Assembly (NCBI GenBank): GCA_033283165.1
Contig: JAWMQL010000003.1
Location: 372,001 to 436,000 of the forward strand
Reading direction: 5' to 3'
DNA length: 64,000 nt
Source: JAWMQL01 sp033283165
Lineage (GTDB): Bacteria; Pseudomonadota; Gammaproteobacteria; Pseudomonadales; Halieaceae
Made by a program: the position numbers and the translations under genes
The notes under the pieces: generated by a model
Told to the model about the DNA's origin: nothing
Databases searched by the model: none
The model's input: only the letters and a program-made list of their open reading frames with translations
Shown here: positions 18,472-27,953 of the stretch, piece after piece
Layout of the letters: every line of letters begins with the position of its first letter
How positions within the stretch are numbered: the first letter of the stretch is position 1

Positions 18472-20268
18472 CTATAGTTGCTCGAGACTACCGTGCACCA
18501 CCTTGCCATCGAACAGGGTCAGGGCGACGGTGGTGTTGTGGATATCGGTGACCTCGGTCTCGAACAGGTCGTTGTCCAGGATGATGAGATCCGCCCGCTT
18601 GCCCGTTTCCAGGCTGCCGGTAATGTCTTCCTGGAACATGGCGTAGGCGCCCTCGATGGTGAAACAGCGAATCAGGTCCTCCAGCGCCAGCACCTGGCCG
18701 GCTAACTTGCCGCCTATGCCACCGATCTGGGTGCGGGTACGGCCGATCTCGATCAATTCCCAGGGCGTCCATTCCTTGGAGGTGGGCCAGTCCGCGCCGC
18801 AGGACACATGCACCCCCGCATCCAGCATTTCCTGGTTGGGGAACATGTGGTTCTTCAGGTCATCGGTAATATTCGGGAAGGTCACCTGCAGGTTGAACTC
18901 GTTGCTGGCGGCCCAGTGGGGCTGGATCGAGGCCAGCACGTTCATCGCCGCCATGGTCGGGATGTCTTCCAGACGCAGGTGATCGATATGGGTCAGAACG
19001 GCGCGCGCATCCGGACCCAGGGGTTTGCCGTGCTGGTCAGCGTATTTCAGGGCCTCCAGCGCGGCATAGCTCGCGTAGTCACCCTCCGCGTGCACGTAAA
19101 TGCGCAGTCCGGCCTCGCTGACCTGATCGAACACCTTGTTCATGCGGTCCTGCGGATACAGGGTGGAGTGCTGGCTGCCGTCCAGATAGGGTTCGAACAT
19201 GGCCGCGGTCAGGCCCGGCACGCCGTCCAGGTAAAATTTCACCGAACTGATCTGCAAGTAGTCGTCACCGTCCAGACGACGCGCGAGGAGGTCCTGCAGG
19301 TTGTCTTCGTCCGTCTTGCGTTGGTCGTGCACCATATTGACGCTGAAGCGGACTGTCAATGCGCCACGATCGTGCAGGCGTCGGTAGGGCGCGTCATAGT
19401 AGTCGTTGTAACTGGATGCCTCGATCATCGAGGTGATGCCCTGTGCGTTGGCCATTTCCATCGCTTTGGCCAGGGAGGCGTCCATCTGTTGTTCGTTGAT
19501 TGCCATGCGCTTGGCGGGGCGCAGGTAGGCGAAGTTGGCACCTTCGCCCAGGTAGCCGGTTGGGGTGCCGTCCTCGCGTTTTTCGATATGGCCACCTTCA
19601 GGGTCGGGGGTATTCTCATCGATACCCAGCAGTTCCAGGGCGCGGGTGTTGTACCAGCCATCATGGGCGAAGGAGGTGATGACTGCCGGGCGCCCGCCGG
19701 TCACCGCGTCCAGTTCCTCGCGGTCACTGGATTCAATGACCGGGAAGGCGATTCCCGAAGCCACCACCCACTCATTGGGCCCCAGCGTCTCTGCGTGTTG
19801 GCGGATCATCTCCAGAATCTCTGCCTTGCTCTTGTCCATATGAGGGAACAGATCCAGGGCCAGGGTATTGAGCTCACCGGCATTGATGGGGTGGGAGTGG
19901 GTGTCGATGATACCCGGCAGCATCAGCCGGCCGTGCACGTCGACGATCCGGGTATCGTCACCCTGGAAAGTTTCTGCCCCGGCGCTGGAACCGACATAGA
20001 CGATTTCATTGCCTCTCACCGCCAGTGCCTCGGCCCAGGGCTGGTCTTCATCCACCGTGTAAATGCGGGCGTTTTTGAATACGTAGTCAGCTGGCGCCTG
20101 CGTCTTCGCCGGTTGGGCGGAATCGACGGCAGGACTGGTTGCGACCTCTGTTGCCGCCTGCCGCTCGCAGCCCATCAGGGTTACAGCAGTGCACATCAAA
20201 GCAAACGCCGGGGCTTTCACGGGGAAATTCGGGGCCAAAGTAGTGAACCAGATGGCAGGATTTTTCAC
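18472..20268 (-). CDS. Lipoprotein amidohydrolase (YtcJ-like), tandem copy 3 (promoter-proximal)
   Basis: A 598-residue paralogue and first gene of the leftward array. The lipobox is TLMGC, followed by a low-complexity Ala/Thr linker, then YVFKNARIYTVDEDQPWAEA. Metal motif IDTHSHP, VHAEGDYASY, LTHIDHLR and SCGADWPTSKEW are all present. It is more diverged from copies 1 and 2 than they are from each other, including in the C-terminal half. It is divergent from the 20692 receptor, with about 420 bases between them. Confidence 0.9.
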   Translation of the reverse strand: MKNPAIWFTTLAPNFPVKAPAFALMCTAVTLMGCERQAATEVATSPAVDSAQPAKTQAPADYVFKNARIYTVDEDQPWAEALAVRGNEIVYVGSSAGAETFQGDDTRIVDVHGRLMLPGIIDTHSHPINAGELNTLALDLFPHMDKSKAEILEMIRQHAETLGPNEWVVASGIAFPVIESSDREELDAVTGGRPAVITSFAHDGWYNTRALELLGIDENTPDPEGGHIEKREDGTPTGYLGEGANFAYLRPAKRMAINEQQMDASLAKAMEMANAQGITSMIEASSYNDYYDAPYRRLHDRGALTVRFSVNMVHDQRKTDEDNLQDLLARRLDGDDYLQISSVKFYLDGVPGLTAAMFEPYLDGSQHSTLYPQDRMNKVFDQVSEAGLRIYVHAEGDYASYAALEALKYADQHGKPLGPDARAVLTHIDHLRLEDIPTMAAMNVLASIQPHWAASNEFNLQVTFPNITDDLKNHMFPNQEMLDAGVHVSCGADWPTSKEWTPWELIEIGRTRTQIGGIGGKLAGQVLALEDLIRCFTIEGAYAMFQEDITGSLETGKRADLIILDNDLFETEVTDIHNTTVALTLFDGKVVHGSLEQL

Positions 20269-20691
20269 AGTGTGCAGTACCTCTGTAGTATTTGTCAGAC
20301 GCGCGGCGCCATCGCCTTGCGTTGCTGCTTATGCGGGCACACGTTTATTTTTTAAGCGGTTGCTGTTTTTTTAAGAAGCAACCAGGTTAGCGACGTTAGC
20401 AGTAATCGCTAGCCGATATACATCGAAAGCATTCGAAATTAACTCAAGGCCTGGTCAAACCATATGAGATTTCCAGCGTTTAGTTTGCAGGCTGACTTAG
20501 TTAACTTTGAAGATGATGGATGTATGAGCCGGGGGAATTCTTGGTACCGTGGCCAACGTGGCCGGTTATAAAAAATCAGCAACCGCTACAGGATAATTCG
20601 ACAAGTGCTCGCAATACGGAGGGCGTACCTGCCTGGCAGGGCGCTGGTTTATTGATTGCAGAGTCAGGCTTCATCCTGATTGGGGATAGTT
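20269..20691. other. Divergent intergenic region between amidohydrolase array and TBDR
   Basis: No convincing gene. The DNA is AT-richer than its surroundings (for example the T-rich run near 20340-20375) and must carry the promoters of the amidohydrolase array and of the receptor. I could not identify a specific operator. Confidence 0.5.
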
Positions 20692-23097
20692 ATGAGTTCA
20701 TTTGGTGCACCACGTTTTAAAATCAACGCCCTGGCCTCCGCCGTGGCGATGGCGTTTGTCGCCACGCCAACGATAGCGGCGGAAACGGCCCGCAATGCAA
20801 TGCTGGAGGAAGTCACCGTAACGGCGACCCGCCGCGACCAGTCAGTGCAGGATATTCCGTACAATATTACCGCCATCTCCGCGCAGGACCTGCGTAACGC
20901 GGGGGTAGGCGACTTCATGAAGTTGATGCAGACGGTTCCGGGCGTCACCTTCGCCGATGGCGGCAGCCGCATGAACAACCTGAACAGCAGCATTACCCTG
21001 CGCGGCCTGTCCGTTGCGGGGGCCCAGGAAGGGGCTTTTGTCAAAGGCCTGGCGGTACCGGCGGTTTCAACCTACGTCGACGAGACCCCGATGCCCCTGA
21101 ACCTGAAGCTCACCGACGTCCAGCGGGTCGAAGTGCTGCGCGGACCGCAGGGCACCCTGTACGGTTCCGGCTCGCTGGCGGGGACCATCCGTTTCATCCA
21201 CAACAAGCCCGATCCCAGCGGCTTTGACGGCGCCATCAACGCCGGCTATGAAACCGTATCCGATGGTGATCCCTCCTACACGGTGGACGGTTTCGTCAAT
21301 ATACCGGTCAACGACCGGGTTGCCCTGCGCCTGTCAGCCGCCTACGAGGATCGCGGCGGGGTGATCGACGCCGAACTGTTCCAACTGGATGACAGTGGCA
21401 CGGCAGAGCTTGCTGACCCATCCGACTTTATCGGCAGCGCACCGGTTCTGCGCACGGTCAAGGACTATGACGAATCCCAGGAACTGGCCGTGCGGGCCGC
21501 CTTGTCGGTGGACTTCAACGACCGTATTTCCGGACTGTTGAGCTGGCATCACCAGGAGACTGACGCCGACGGTAACGCCTACCGCCAGGTCGATAGCGAC
21601 AGGTACCGCATGTCGATCTACGACGGTGGCCCGGCGGCGGTGGATACCACCGACCTGACTGCGGACGTGTACAACCTGACCCTGAACGCCGACCTGGGCT
21701 TCGCCGCGCTGACCTCCTCCACCTCGTACACCGATATCGAGATGGACATGGTGCGCGACATCACGATGCTGCAGTTCTTCCTCGATCAGGTGGCCACCCC
21801 CTGCTACATCTACGGTTGTTTCCCGCGCGGTCCCTTCCGCGGCGACGAGCCGAACGAGCGTGATGACTTCACCCAGGAGCTGCGCCTGGTATCCCAGGGC
21901 GACGGCCCCTTCGAGTGGATCGTCGGCGCCTTCTATACCGACCAGGAAGCAGCCATGATCCTTGATGACAAGGTCATCGGCTGGGCCGAGTGGGTGCACA
22001 CTCCGGGTTCGGCAGTGTATGTGGGTGGTGGTCCGACTGACAGCTTTTATGACTACTTTATGGCCGGCTACGTGGCGGACCCGCTGGTTAATGACAACGC
22101 CTACTACACCGATCGTGTGGTGAACTTCGAGGAGACCGCGCTGTACGGTGAGTTCACCTACCACTTTACCGAGCAGTGGCAGGCGACCTTCGGTATGCGC
22201 GCCTTCTGGCAGGATGTCGAGCAAGACGGTGCCCTGATCTTCGCAAACTGCGGGGTATTCTGCGTACCGGGCGACGTCAATGCCAACATCCCGGCCAGCG
22301 CCTCAGATTCGGTCAACGATCAGATCTACAAGCTGAACACTTCCTACCAGATCGGCGAACTGACCCAGGTCTACGCCACCATCGCCGAGGGTGTGCGCCC
22401 GGGCGGGGTGAACGCGGTGCCGGTGGGTTTCGACAATATCACCCAGCAGGACCTGACCTACGAAGGCGACAAGGCGACCAACTACGAACTCGGCCTCAAG
22501 GGTTCGCTGGCCGAGGGTCGTCTGGACTACACCATGGCGGCGTTCTACATCGAGTGGGACAAGCCCCAGATCGACAGCTACATCTCCTTTATGGGGATTC
22601 CCTACACCTCCAACGGCGGTGAGGCCGAGGTGAAGGGTCTGGAACTGTCCCTGAGTGGCCGGATTACCGATGCCTGGAGCGCCACCCTGGGTTACAACTA
22701 CACCGACAGTGAGCTGAAAAAGGTGGGCGCGTTGCCCGACAACCCCGTGGTGGGCGCCACTTTGCCCAACACGGCAAAGAACCAGTTCAACTTCGCCACC
22801 GACTACTTTGTCGGCATGGGCGGTGGTGACCTGCACTTCCACCTGAACGGACTGTACAAGGGCGAAGCGTGGAACGCGATCAAGAGCGATCACCCGAACG
22901 CGATCAAGCGCGACTCCTTCTGGCTGGTGAACGGGGCGGTAACCTACGAAACCGGCACCTGGTACGTTGGCCTGTTCTCTAACAACCTGTTCGACGAGCG
23001 GGACGCGATCTGGGCCGGAAACCGGGATGGCGGCAGCTACTGGGACCTGCCCGCCCGGCCACGTTCGTTGGGAGTGCGCGTAGGCTACGATTTCTGA
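20692..23097 (+). CDS. TonB-dependent outer-membrane receptor
   Basis: An 801-residue TBDR. ATG 20692 is chosen because GGGGA lies five bases upstream; a TTG at 20680 would add four residues. Signal ALASAVAMAFVATPTIAAE, TonB/plug start MLEEVTVTATRRDQSVQDIP, plug motifs VQRVEVLRGPQGTLYGSGSL and AGTIRFIHNKPD, last residue Phe. It resembles the 9956-12400 receptor in the plug (LYGSG-LAG) and in having a TPR-sulfotransferase directly downstream in the same direction. It reads rightward, so the two receptor/sulfotransferase pairs point away from the amidohydrolase cluster between them. Confidence 0.95.
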   Translation: MSSFGAPRFKINALASAVAMAFVATPTIAAETARNAMLEEVTVTATRRDQSVQDIPYNITAISAQDLRNAGVGDFMKLMQTVPGVTFADGGSRMNNLNSSITLRGLSVAGAQEGAFVKGLAVPAVSTYVDETPMPLNLKLTDVQRVEVLRGPQGTLYGSGSLAGTIRFIHNKPDPSGFDGAINAGYETVSDGDPSYTVDGFVNIPVNDRVALRLSAAYEDRGGVIDAELFQLDDSGTAELADPSDFIGSAPVLRTVKDYDESQELAVRAALSVDFNDRISGLLSWHHQETDADGNAYRQVDSDRYRMSIYDGGPAAVDTTDLTADVYNLTLNADLGFAALTSSTSYTDIEMDMVRDITMLQFFLDQVATPCYIYGCFPRGPFRGDEPNERDDFTQELRLVSQGDGPFEWIVGAFYTDQEAAMILDDKVIGWAEWVHTPGSAVYVGGGPTDSFYDYFMAGYVADPLVNDNAYYTDRVVNFEETALYGEFTYHFTEQWQATFGMRAFWQDVEQDGALIFANCGVFCVPGDVNANIPASASDSVNDQIYKLNTSYQIGELTQVYATIAEGVRPGGVNAVPVGFDNITQQDLTYEGDKATNYELGLKGSLAEGRLDYTMAAFYIEWDKPQIDSYISFMGIPYTSNGGEAEVKGLELSLSGRITDAWSATLGYNYTDSELKKVGALPDNPVVGATLPNTAKNQFNFATDYFVGMGGGDLHFHLNGLYKGEAWNAIKSDHPNAIKRDSFWLVNGAVTYETGTWYVGLFSNNLFDERDAIWAGNRDGGSYWDLPARPRSLGVRVGYDF

Positions 23098-23127
23098 TAG
23101 CCTGACGCTTTCCTCATTGTGATCAAA

Positions 23128-23150
23128 CGGGGCCGGCTGGCCCCGTTTTT
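23128..23150 (+). terminator. Rho-independent terminator after TBDR
   Basis: CGGGGCC / GGCCCCG stem with GGCT loop and five T residues, directly after the receptor. As with the mirror-image pair, the terminator separates receptor from sulfotransferase. Confidence 0.88.
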
Positions 23151-23162
23151 CATGCATAGGAT

Positions 23163-24782
23163 GTGACGGCAGCGACGAATGGTGACAATGGCATGACCAC
23201 AGAGACGGACCCCGTCAAACTGCTCGAGCAGGGACGGCGGTATCTCGCCCAGCGGCGTCTGCGTGAGGCCCAGGCCATCGCCGGCGAGCTCAATACGCGC
23301 TATCCAAACAACCCGTCGGTGCTGACGTTCCTGGCCGAGATAGCGCTTCTCGCGCGCGACCATGCCACCGCGGAGAAACTGATGTCGGCAGCGGTCCGGC
23401 TGGCGCCGGACAGACTCGGTTTTCGTCTCAAACAGGCCGGAGCCCAGGCGGCAAACGGCGCTCACGAACGCGCCCTGGCGACGCTCGAAGAGGCGGCTCG
23501 GATGAAGCCAGACGATCCCGAGGCCCTGCAGGCGGTGGGCGCCTTCTGCAGCCGGTTGGGGGCGCAGGAGCAGGCGAGGGACCTGTTCACCCGGGCCCTG
23601 GCGTTGCAGCCGGACAGCGCCCAGTTAAACCAGAACCTGGCCGCTGTACACCGTTTCCTCGGCAACCTGCAGCAAGCGGAAGCATTTGCAGATCGAGCCG
23701 TACAACTGGACCCCTCAATCCCGGAGGCCGTCTTCATCCGCTCTGATGTACGCCGGGTAACGCCCGACAACAACCACATCGACAGTATTCGCGCGCTGCT
23801 GGCGCGAGCCGACCTCGATCCGGGCATACTGACCCAGTGCTACTTTTCCCTGGCCAAGGAGTACGAGGACATCGGTGAATACGACCGGTCTTTCGAGGCT
23901 CTGACTGAGGGCTGCGGGCGGAAACGGGCATCCTTCGAGTACCGGGTCGAGAACGAAGTGGAGCGGATGGCCGCGATCGTGGACTGCTACGATGCGGGGT
24001 TTGTATCCGCGACGGGGCCCGGCCACCAGGGATCGCGCACACCGGTTTTTATTCTCGGTATGCCGCGTACCGGCTCCACCCTGGTGGAGCAGTTTCTCTC
24101 CGGGCACTCCCGGGTCGAGACCCTGGGCGAACGGCAGGAATTCAGCCGGCACCTGACCCGGCATACGCAACAAATCCTGCAGCGTCGGGGCCTGGGCCCG
24201 GAGCAGATGGTCGCCGCCTCACGCGAGATAGATTTTTCCCGGCTGGGGCAGGATTACCTGACCAGCGTCGCCCAAGTGGGACAGGGAACGCCCTGTTTCA
24301 TCGACAAGATGCCGCTGAATTTCTTATACGTCGGCCTGATTCTGGCTGCCCTGCCCCAGGCAAAGATCATTCACACGGTGCGCCAGCCCATGGATACCTG
24401 CTACGCAGTCTACAAAATGCTGTTTGACCGGGCCTATCCTTTCTCCTACGACCTGGATGAACTGGGGCGCTACTACGTGGCCTACGAAGCGCTGATGGCG
24501 CACTGGTATACCCTGTTCGGAGAGCGGATTTGCCGCGTGGCCTACGAGGATGTGGTGGCCGACAGCGAGCGGGAAGTCAGGCGGCTGGTGGACTATCTGG
24601 ACCTGCCCTGGGAGGATGCCTGCCTCAGCAATCGGGCCACGACCATCGCCTCCACCACCGCCAGCGCGGCCCAGGCGCGACAGCCGGTGTATTCGTCTTC
24701 GGTGGGTCTGTGGCGACATTACCGGTCACAACTGGCGCCCCTGCACCGCCGCTTACAGGAGGCCGGCCTGGCGCTGGACTAG
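23163..24782 (+). CDS. TPR-repeat sulfotransferase family protein
   Basis: A 539-residue paralogue of the 8327-9898 protein with TPR units over residues 15-280 and a sulfotransferase domain. PAPS loop ILGMPRTGSTLVEQFL, then CFIDKMPLNFLYVGL, 3'-phosphate segment HTVRQPMDTCYAVYKMLF and the C-terminal RQPVYSSSVGLWRHY shared with the other copy. The start is uncertain: GTG 23163 is the longest, ATG 23193 removes ten residues, and neither has a strong ribosome-binding site. Fragments of its 3' end recur in the mosaic at 27.7 kb. Substrate unknown. Confidence 0.88.
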   Translation: MTAATNGDNGMTTETDPVKLLEQGRRYLAQRRLREAQAIAGELNTRYPNNPSVLTFLAEIALLARDHATAEKLMSAAVRLAPDRLGFRLKQAGAQAANGAHERALATLEEAARMKPDDPEALQAVGAFCSRLGAQEQARDLFTRALALQPDSAQLNQNLAAVHRFLGNLQQAEAFADRAVQLDPSIPEAVFIRSDVRRVTPDNNHIDSIRALLARADLDPGILTQCYFSLAKEYEDIGEYDRSFEALTEGCGRKRASFEYRVENEVERMAAIVDCYDAGFVSATGPGHQGSRTPVFILGMPRTGSTLVEQFLSGHSRVETLGERQEFSRHLTRHTQQILQRRGLGPEQMVAASREIDFSRLGQDYLTSVAQVGQGTPCFIDKMPLNFLYVGLILAALPQAKIIHTVRQPMDTCYAVYKMLFDRAYPFSYDLDELGRYYVAYEALMAHWYTLFGERICRVAYEDVVADSEREVRRLVDYLDLPWEDACLSNRATTIASTTASAAQARQPVYSSSVGLWRHYRSQLAPLHRRLQEAGLALD

Positions 24783-24813
24783 CGTTCAGGTCGCGCGTAC
24801 CGGGGTGGAAGAC

Positions 24814-27444
24814 TCAGCGCCGAGTGAACCGTTGATAACACTGCTCGGCGGTATCAATCTGATATTCCTCGAGATCACCCGAGTAGATTGAGATCTCGTA
24901 GGTCCCCGCATCGGGGAACTGGCTTGTATCCAGGCGGTATTCCCACAGCTGTTCGGCGGCATTGAAGGCGAAAGCATTGATGGCGTTGGAATTCCCCACG
25001 GGTATCAGGTCGTGATTCTCGCGAGGTTGCGCGCCAAAGCTCTCCTCACCCGGGTCGACTACCCGAACCCGTGGCGGTGCGGCCAGGTTTGCGTCCGTCA
25101 GGAAGTTGCCCGCTGCGTCGATGAGTTCGAGCTTGACCGGGATAACGCCCTGGGACGGCCTGGAAATAAAGCGGTGCCTTTGCAATGGCGGGTAGAAGCC
25201 GCGGCAAGCAATGGCGGCGCTATCGTCATCGATGATGGTAATCGTGTGGGTCGACTGGGCGCCCAGCAGGCCCGGCCCGGTGAGTAAAACCGCCAGTTCA
25301 ATGGTCTCGTTCCCTTCCGCCAGATCGTCGTCGATGACGGAGAAATCCAGGGGTAGAACGGCGCTTGCCCCGGGTGCGGGCCAATTACCGGCGTCCACCA
25401 CCAGGACGGTGGGAATGGCGAGGCCGGTGCTGTAGTCCTTCATCATTGCGGCGCTGCCGGTGATTCTGACATGAAGGCTCAGTGGCAGCGAAGGGCTGGG
25501 CGCGTCCAGATTGCCCGCCGTGTTGTCGACCACGAGGTTCACGATGTGTGGCACCACGGCGCTGCCCTCGGTGTCGATCTCGCTGCCCGCTTCGGCAAAG
25601 GCGACAAGGGGCAGGTCGGCGCTGTTGCGGCTCACCGGCCCGATGTCACAGGCGCCCTCAGGGCGTGGCACACCCCGTTGATCCACGCCTTCCAATTCCG
25701 CCGGGCATCCGCCCGGGATAGCCGCCTCGGCCGGGCTGCCCTCCGCCAGCAAGCGGCTGGGGCCGATGTTACCGTTCGCGGCGAGGGGCGCCAGCAGGGG
25801 ATCGGTAGCCGTGAGATCTGTGGCCTGCAGGGGTATGAACGAACACCAGCGGTCGGGCGGAATGCCGCCGGCTGGGCCCGTGGTGATGTTAAAGCCCAGG
25901 GAACTGCTGTTGTTGGTTGCCGAGCAGTCCTCCTGAATGTTGTAGGCAATGATACTGCTGTCGATCACCGTCGTGCCGGCAAAGGCGGAGAAACCGCCGA
26001 CGCTGTTGATGAACTCTGTGCTGTCGTTAGCCACCACCGCGGTGTGCGTGATGTCCACGCGGCCGCCCCCGTTCAGGAAGATGCCGCCGCCGAAAGAAAA
26101 CGCCGTGTTTTCTGCGATCGTGCTGTTGAAAATACGCGCTACGGTCTGATTGCCTACCGCGGCCACGGCACCCCCGCCAACGCTGGCACTATTGCCAATG
26201 AATGCACTGCGATGAACGAGGTAGCCGTCCACATTGCTGCCCGCCTGGTACAGGCCACCCCCGGTTGCCGCCGTGTTGCCGATAATGAGGCTGTCGCGAA
26301 TGAAAACCGGCGCAAGCACCGTATAGAAACCGCCGCCCAGCGTGGCACTTTCGTTGCTGTCCAGCACACTGCCCGCCAGGGAAATGGTCCCCAGGGCCAC
26401 GTTTGCCAGCGCCCCCCCGACTGCAGTTGCCTCGGCCCGGTTCGTCTCGAACCGCGAGGCGGTAATGACCATGTCGCCACCGCTGTTGAAAATCGCTCCG
26501 CCGGCGCCTGACTGGGTAACGGCGTTATTTCGGAACTCGTTCCCGAATAACTCGGCAGACTTGCTGCCAGAGGCAATGGCGCCGCCGTTCCCGGCGGCGT
26601 GATTATTCTCGAACAGGCTATTGAAAACGGCATGGCTGTTGCCGCCCAGATTATTGAACAGGAGCAGTGCACCGGCACTCTCCCGGCCCTCGTTGTCGAT
26701 GAACTGACTGTTCTGGATTATCGTGCCGTCGCCCCCGGCAAATACCGCCCCGGCCTGGTTGGCGACATTGTGCTCGAAGCGCACGTTGGTCGCGTGCAGC
26801 ATGCTGCCCAGCGCGCTGTACACGGCTCCGCCGGAGGAGAACGTGTCGTCGGCGGCTTCGTTACCGCTCAGTGTGCTGTTGAGGATTGTCAGGTGGCCTT
26901 CGTTGTAGATCCCTCCGCCCGACGGGAAAATGGACGCGACCCGGCAATTCCGCAAAGTCGATTCAGCCACGGTCAGGACGCCAAGATTGTAGATACCACC
27001 GCCGTTATCAAAACCGGTATCAACCAGGCCATTCGCCGCGTCCAGTCGATTGACGCTGAGGTCGCCGCCTGCGGCCACATGTAACAGGCGGAAGGAATCT
27101 GCGGCCGGGTCCCGGCTCAGGCTATAGCCGCTTCCTGCCAGCGTGATGGTTGACGTGATCGATGGCAGACCGTTGGGGCCATTGGCGGCGAAGATTTGCG
27201 TTCCGTCCAGGACCAGGTTGGCGGTCAATTCAATGGTGTCGTCACCCAGGCCGGCAGGGCAGTCGGCGTGGACGAGACTGTCGGCGTTGGCATTGTCGAT
27301 CGCTTCCGTGAGCGAGCAGAGTCCGTCAGCCGCCACATAGGGCGTAGCTGCATCAACAACCAGTGTGGCCGCACTGATTCCCTCGTGGCTGAGCAGGCAC
27401 AGGCAGGCAATGCCGCAGCAGGATATCCAGCGTGAGCTAATCAT
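24814..27444 (-). CDS. CSLREA-type right-handed beta-helix surface protein
   Basis: An 876-residue exported protein. ATG 27444 gives a signal peptide (MISSRWISCCGIACLCLLS...) ending near ISA-ATLVVD; an upstream in-frame extension to 27921 is low complexity and is rejected. CSLTEAIDNANAD matches the CSLREA motif found after signal peptides of predicted polymorphic outer-membrane or secreted beta-helix proteins. Residues about 90-560 are repeated NSxxxxNxAxxGGG(I/L)Y-like coils of a parallel beta-helix. A Calx-beta-like strand (THTITIIDDDSA) and a C-terminal beta-sandwich (VIPVKLELIDAAGNFL) follow. Probably cell-surface or secreted; no catalytic residues recognised. Confidence 0.8.
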   Translation of the reverse strand: MISSRWISCCGIACLCLLSHEGISAATLVVDAATPYVAADGLCSLTEAIDNANADSLVHADCPAGLGDDTIELTANLVLDGTQIFAANGPNGLPSITSTITLAGSGYSLSRDPAADSFRLLHVAAGGDLSVNRLDAANGLVDTGFDNGGGIYNLGVLTVAESTLRNCRVASIFPSGGGIYNEGHLTILNSTLSGNEAADDTFSSGGAVYSALGSMLHATNVRFEHNVANQAGAVFAGGDGTIIQNSQFIDNEGRESAGALLLFNNLGGNSHAVFNSLFENNHAAGNGGAIASGSKSAELFGNEFRNNAVTQSGAGGAIFNSGGDMVITASRFETNRAEATAVGGALANVALGTISLAGSVLDSNESATLGGGFYTVLAPVFIRDSLIIGNTAATGGGLYQAGSNVDGYLVHRSAFIGNSASVGGGAVAAVGNQTVARIFNSTIAENTAFSFGGGIFLNGGGRVDITHTAVVANDSTEFINSVGGFSAFAGTTVIDSSIIAYNIQEDCSATNNSSSLGFNITTGPAGGIPPDRWCSFIPLQATDLTATDPLLAPLAANGNIGPSRLLAEGSPAEAAIPGGCPAELEGVDQRGVPRPEGACDIGPVSRNSADLPLVAFAEAGSEIDTEGSAVVPHIVNLVVDNTAGNLDAPSPSLPLSLHVRITGSAAMMKDYSTGLAIPTVLVVDAGNWPAPGASAVLPLDFSVIDDDLAEGNETIELAVLLTGPGLLGAQSTHTITIIDDDSAAIACRGFYPPLQRHRFISRPSQGVIPVKLELIDAAGNFLTDANLAAPPRVRVVDPGEESFGAQPRENHDLIPVGNSNAINAFAFNAAEQLWEYRLDTSQFPDAGTYEISIYSGDLEEYQIDTAEQCYQRFTRR

Positions 27445-27659
27445 CTCCCCCTCGGTGAGCACGGCGAAATGGAGGGCACTCCTCTTACTTATGCTTGCAT
27501 TATTTGTACCATAGCGGGAGATTCCTTCTGGATTCAATCGGCTGGTGGCGGCCCTATCGCCCCGGCACGGGCGAATGTAATAAAAGCTGACAGATACCTC
27601 ACCAGTCTGAGCCGCCATCAGCCCCTGCACGCCACGCTCTGGGTAAACGCCAGGATTTG

Positions 27660-27784
27660 CTGAATACCTTCGAGCTGGTGGAAGGGGTGGTGGCGGACAG
27701 CACCAATCTCGCCCGCGTGGCCTACGAGGATGTGCTGGCCGGCCTGGCGCTGGACTAGCGCTCAGGGCCCAATACCGGCGGGGC
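27660..27784 (+). pseudogene. Three-part mosaic of gene fragments
   Basis: 27660-27720 is identical to 32180-32240 inside the ribbon-helix-helix gene (61 bp, no mismatch). 27713-27740 matches 24533-24560 of the TPR-sulfotransferase with one mismatch, and 27737-27760 matches its 3' end at 24761-24784, continuing through the stop codon to about 27766 with one more mismatch. The joints overlap at CCGCGTGG (8 bp) and GGCC (4 bp), shared by both parents at each joint. No start codon or open product. The remaining 27445-27953 holds no recognised gene and carries the promoter of the downstream transferase. Confidence 0.85.
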
Positions 27785-27953
27785 CCCCTCGGCCTTCGAT
27801 GACCCCGACACCTTTGACCCTGAGCTGGTGTGTCCGGGGCCAACGCTCCGACCGAGTATTTAGTTCCACTTAATATCCCCTTAAGGAAATTCGGCCAATA
27901 TTTCTTCCTACCATCCAACAAGGCTCTGAGTTATTCAGTTGCGGGAATATTTA

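Noticed and set aside
18808..20355. 515-codon plus-strand frame opposite amidohydrolase copy 3
   Set aside because: Antisense shadow; the minus-strand frame has clear catalytic motifs and a lipobox.
27445..27921. Upstream extension of the beta-helix protein
   Set aside because: Low-complexity Pro/Arg text, crosses the mosaic fragments, and ATG 27444 gives a proper signal peptide.
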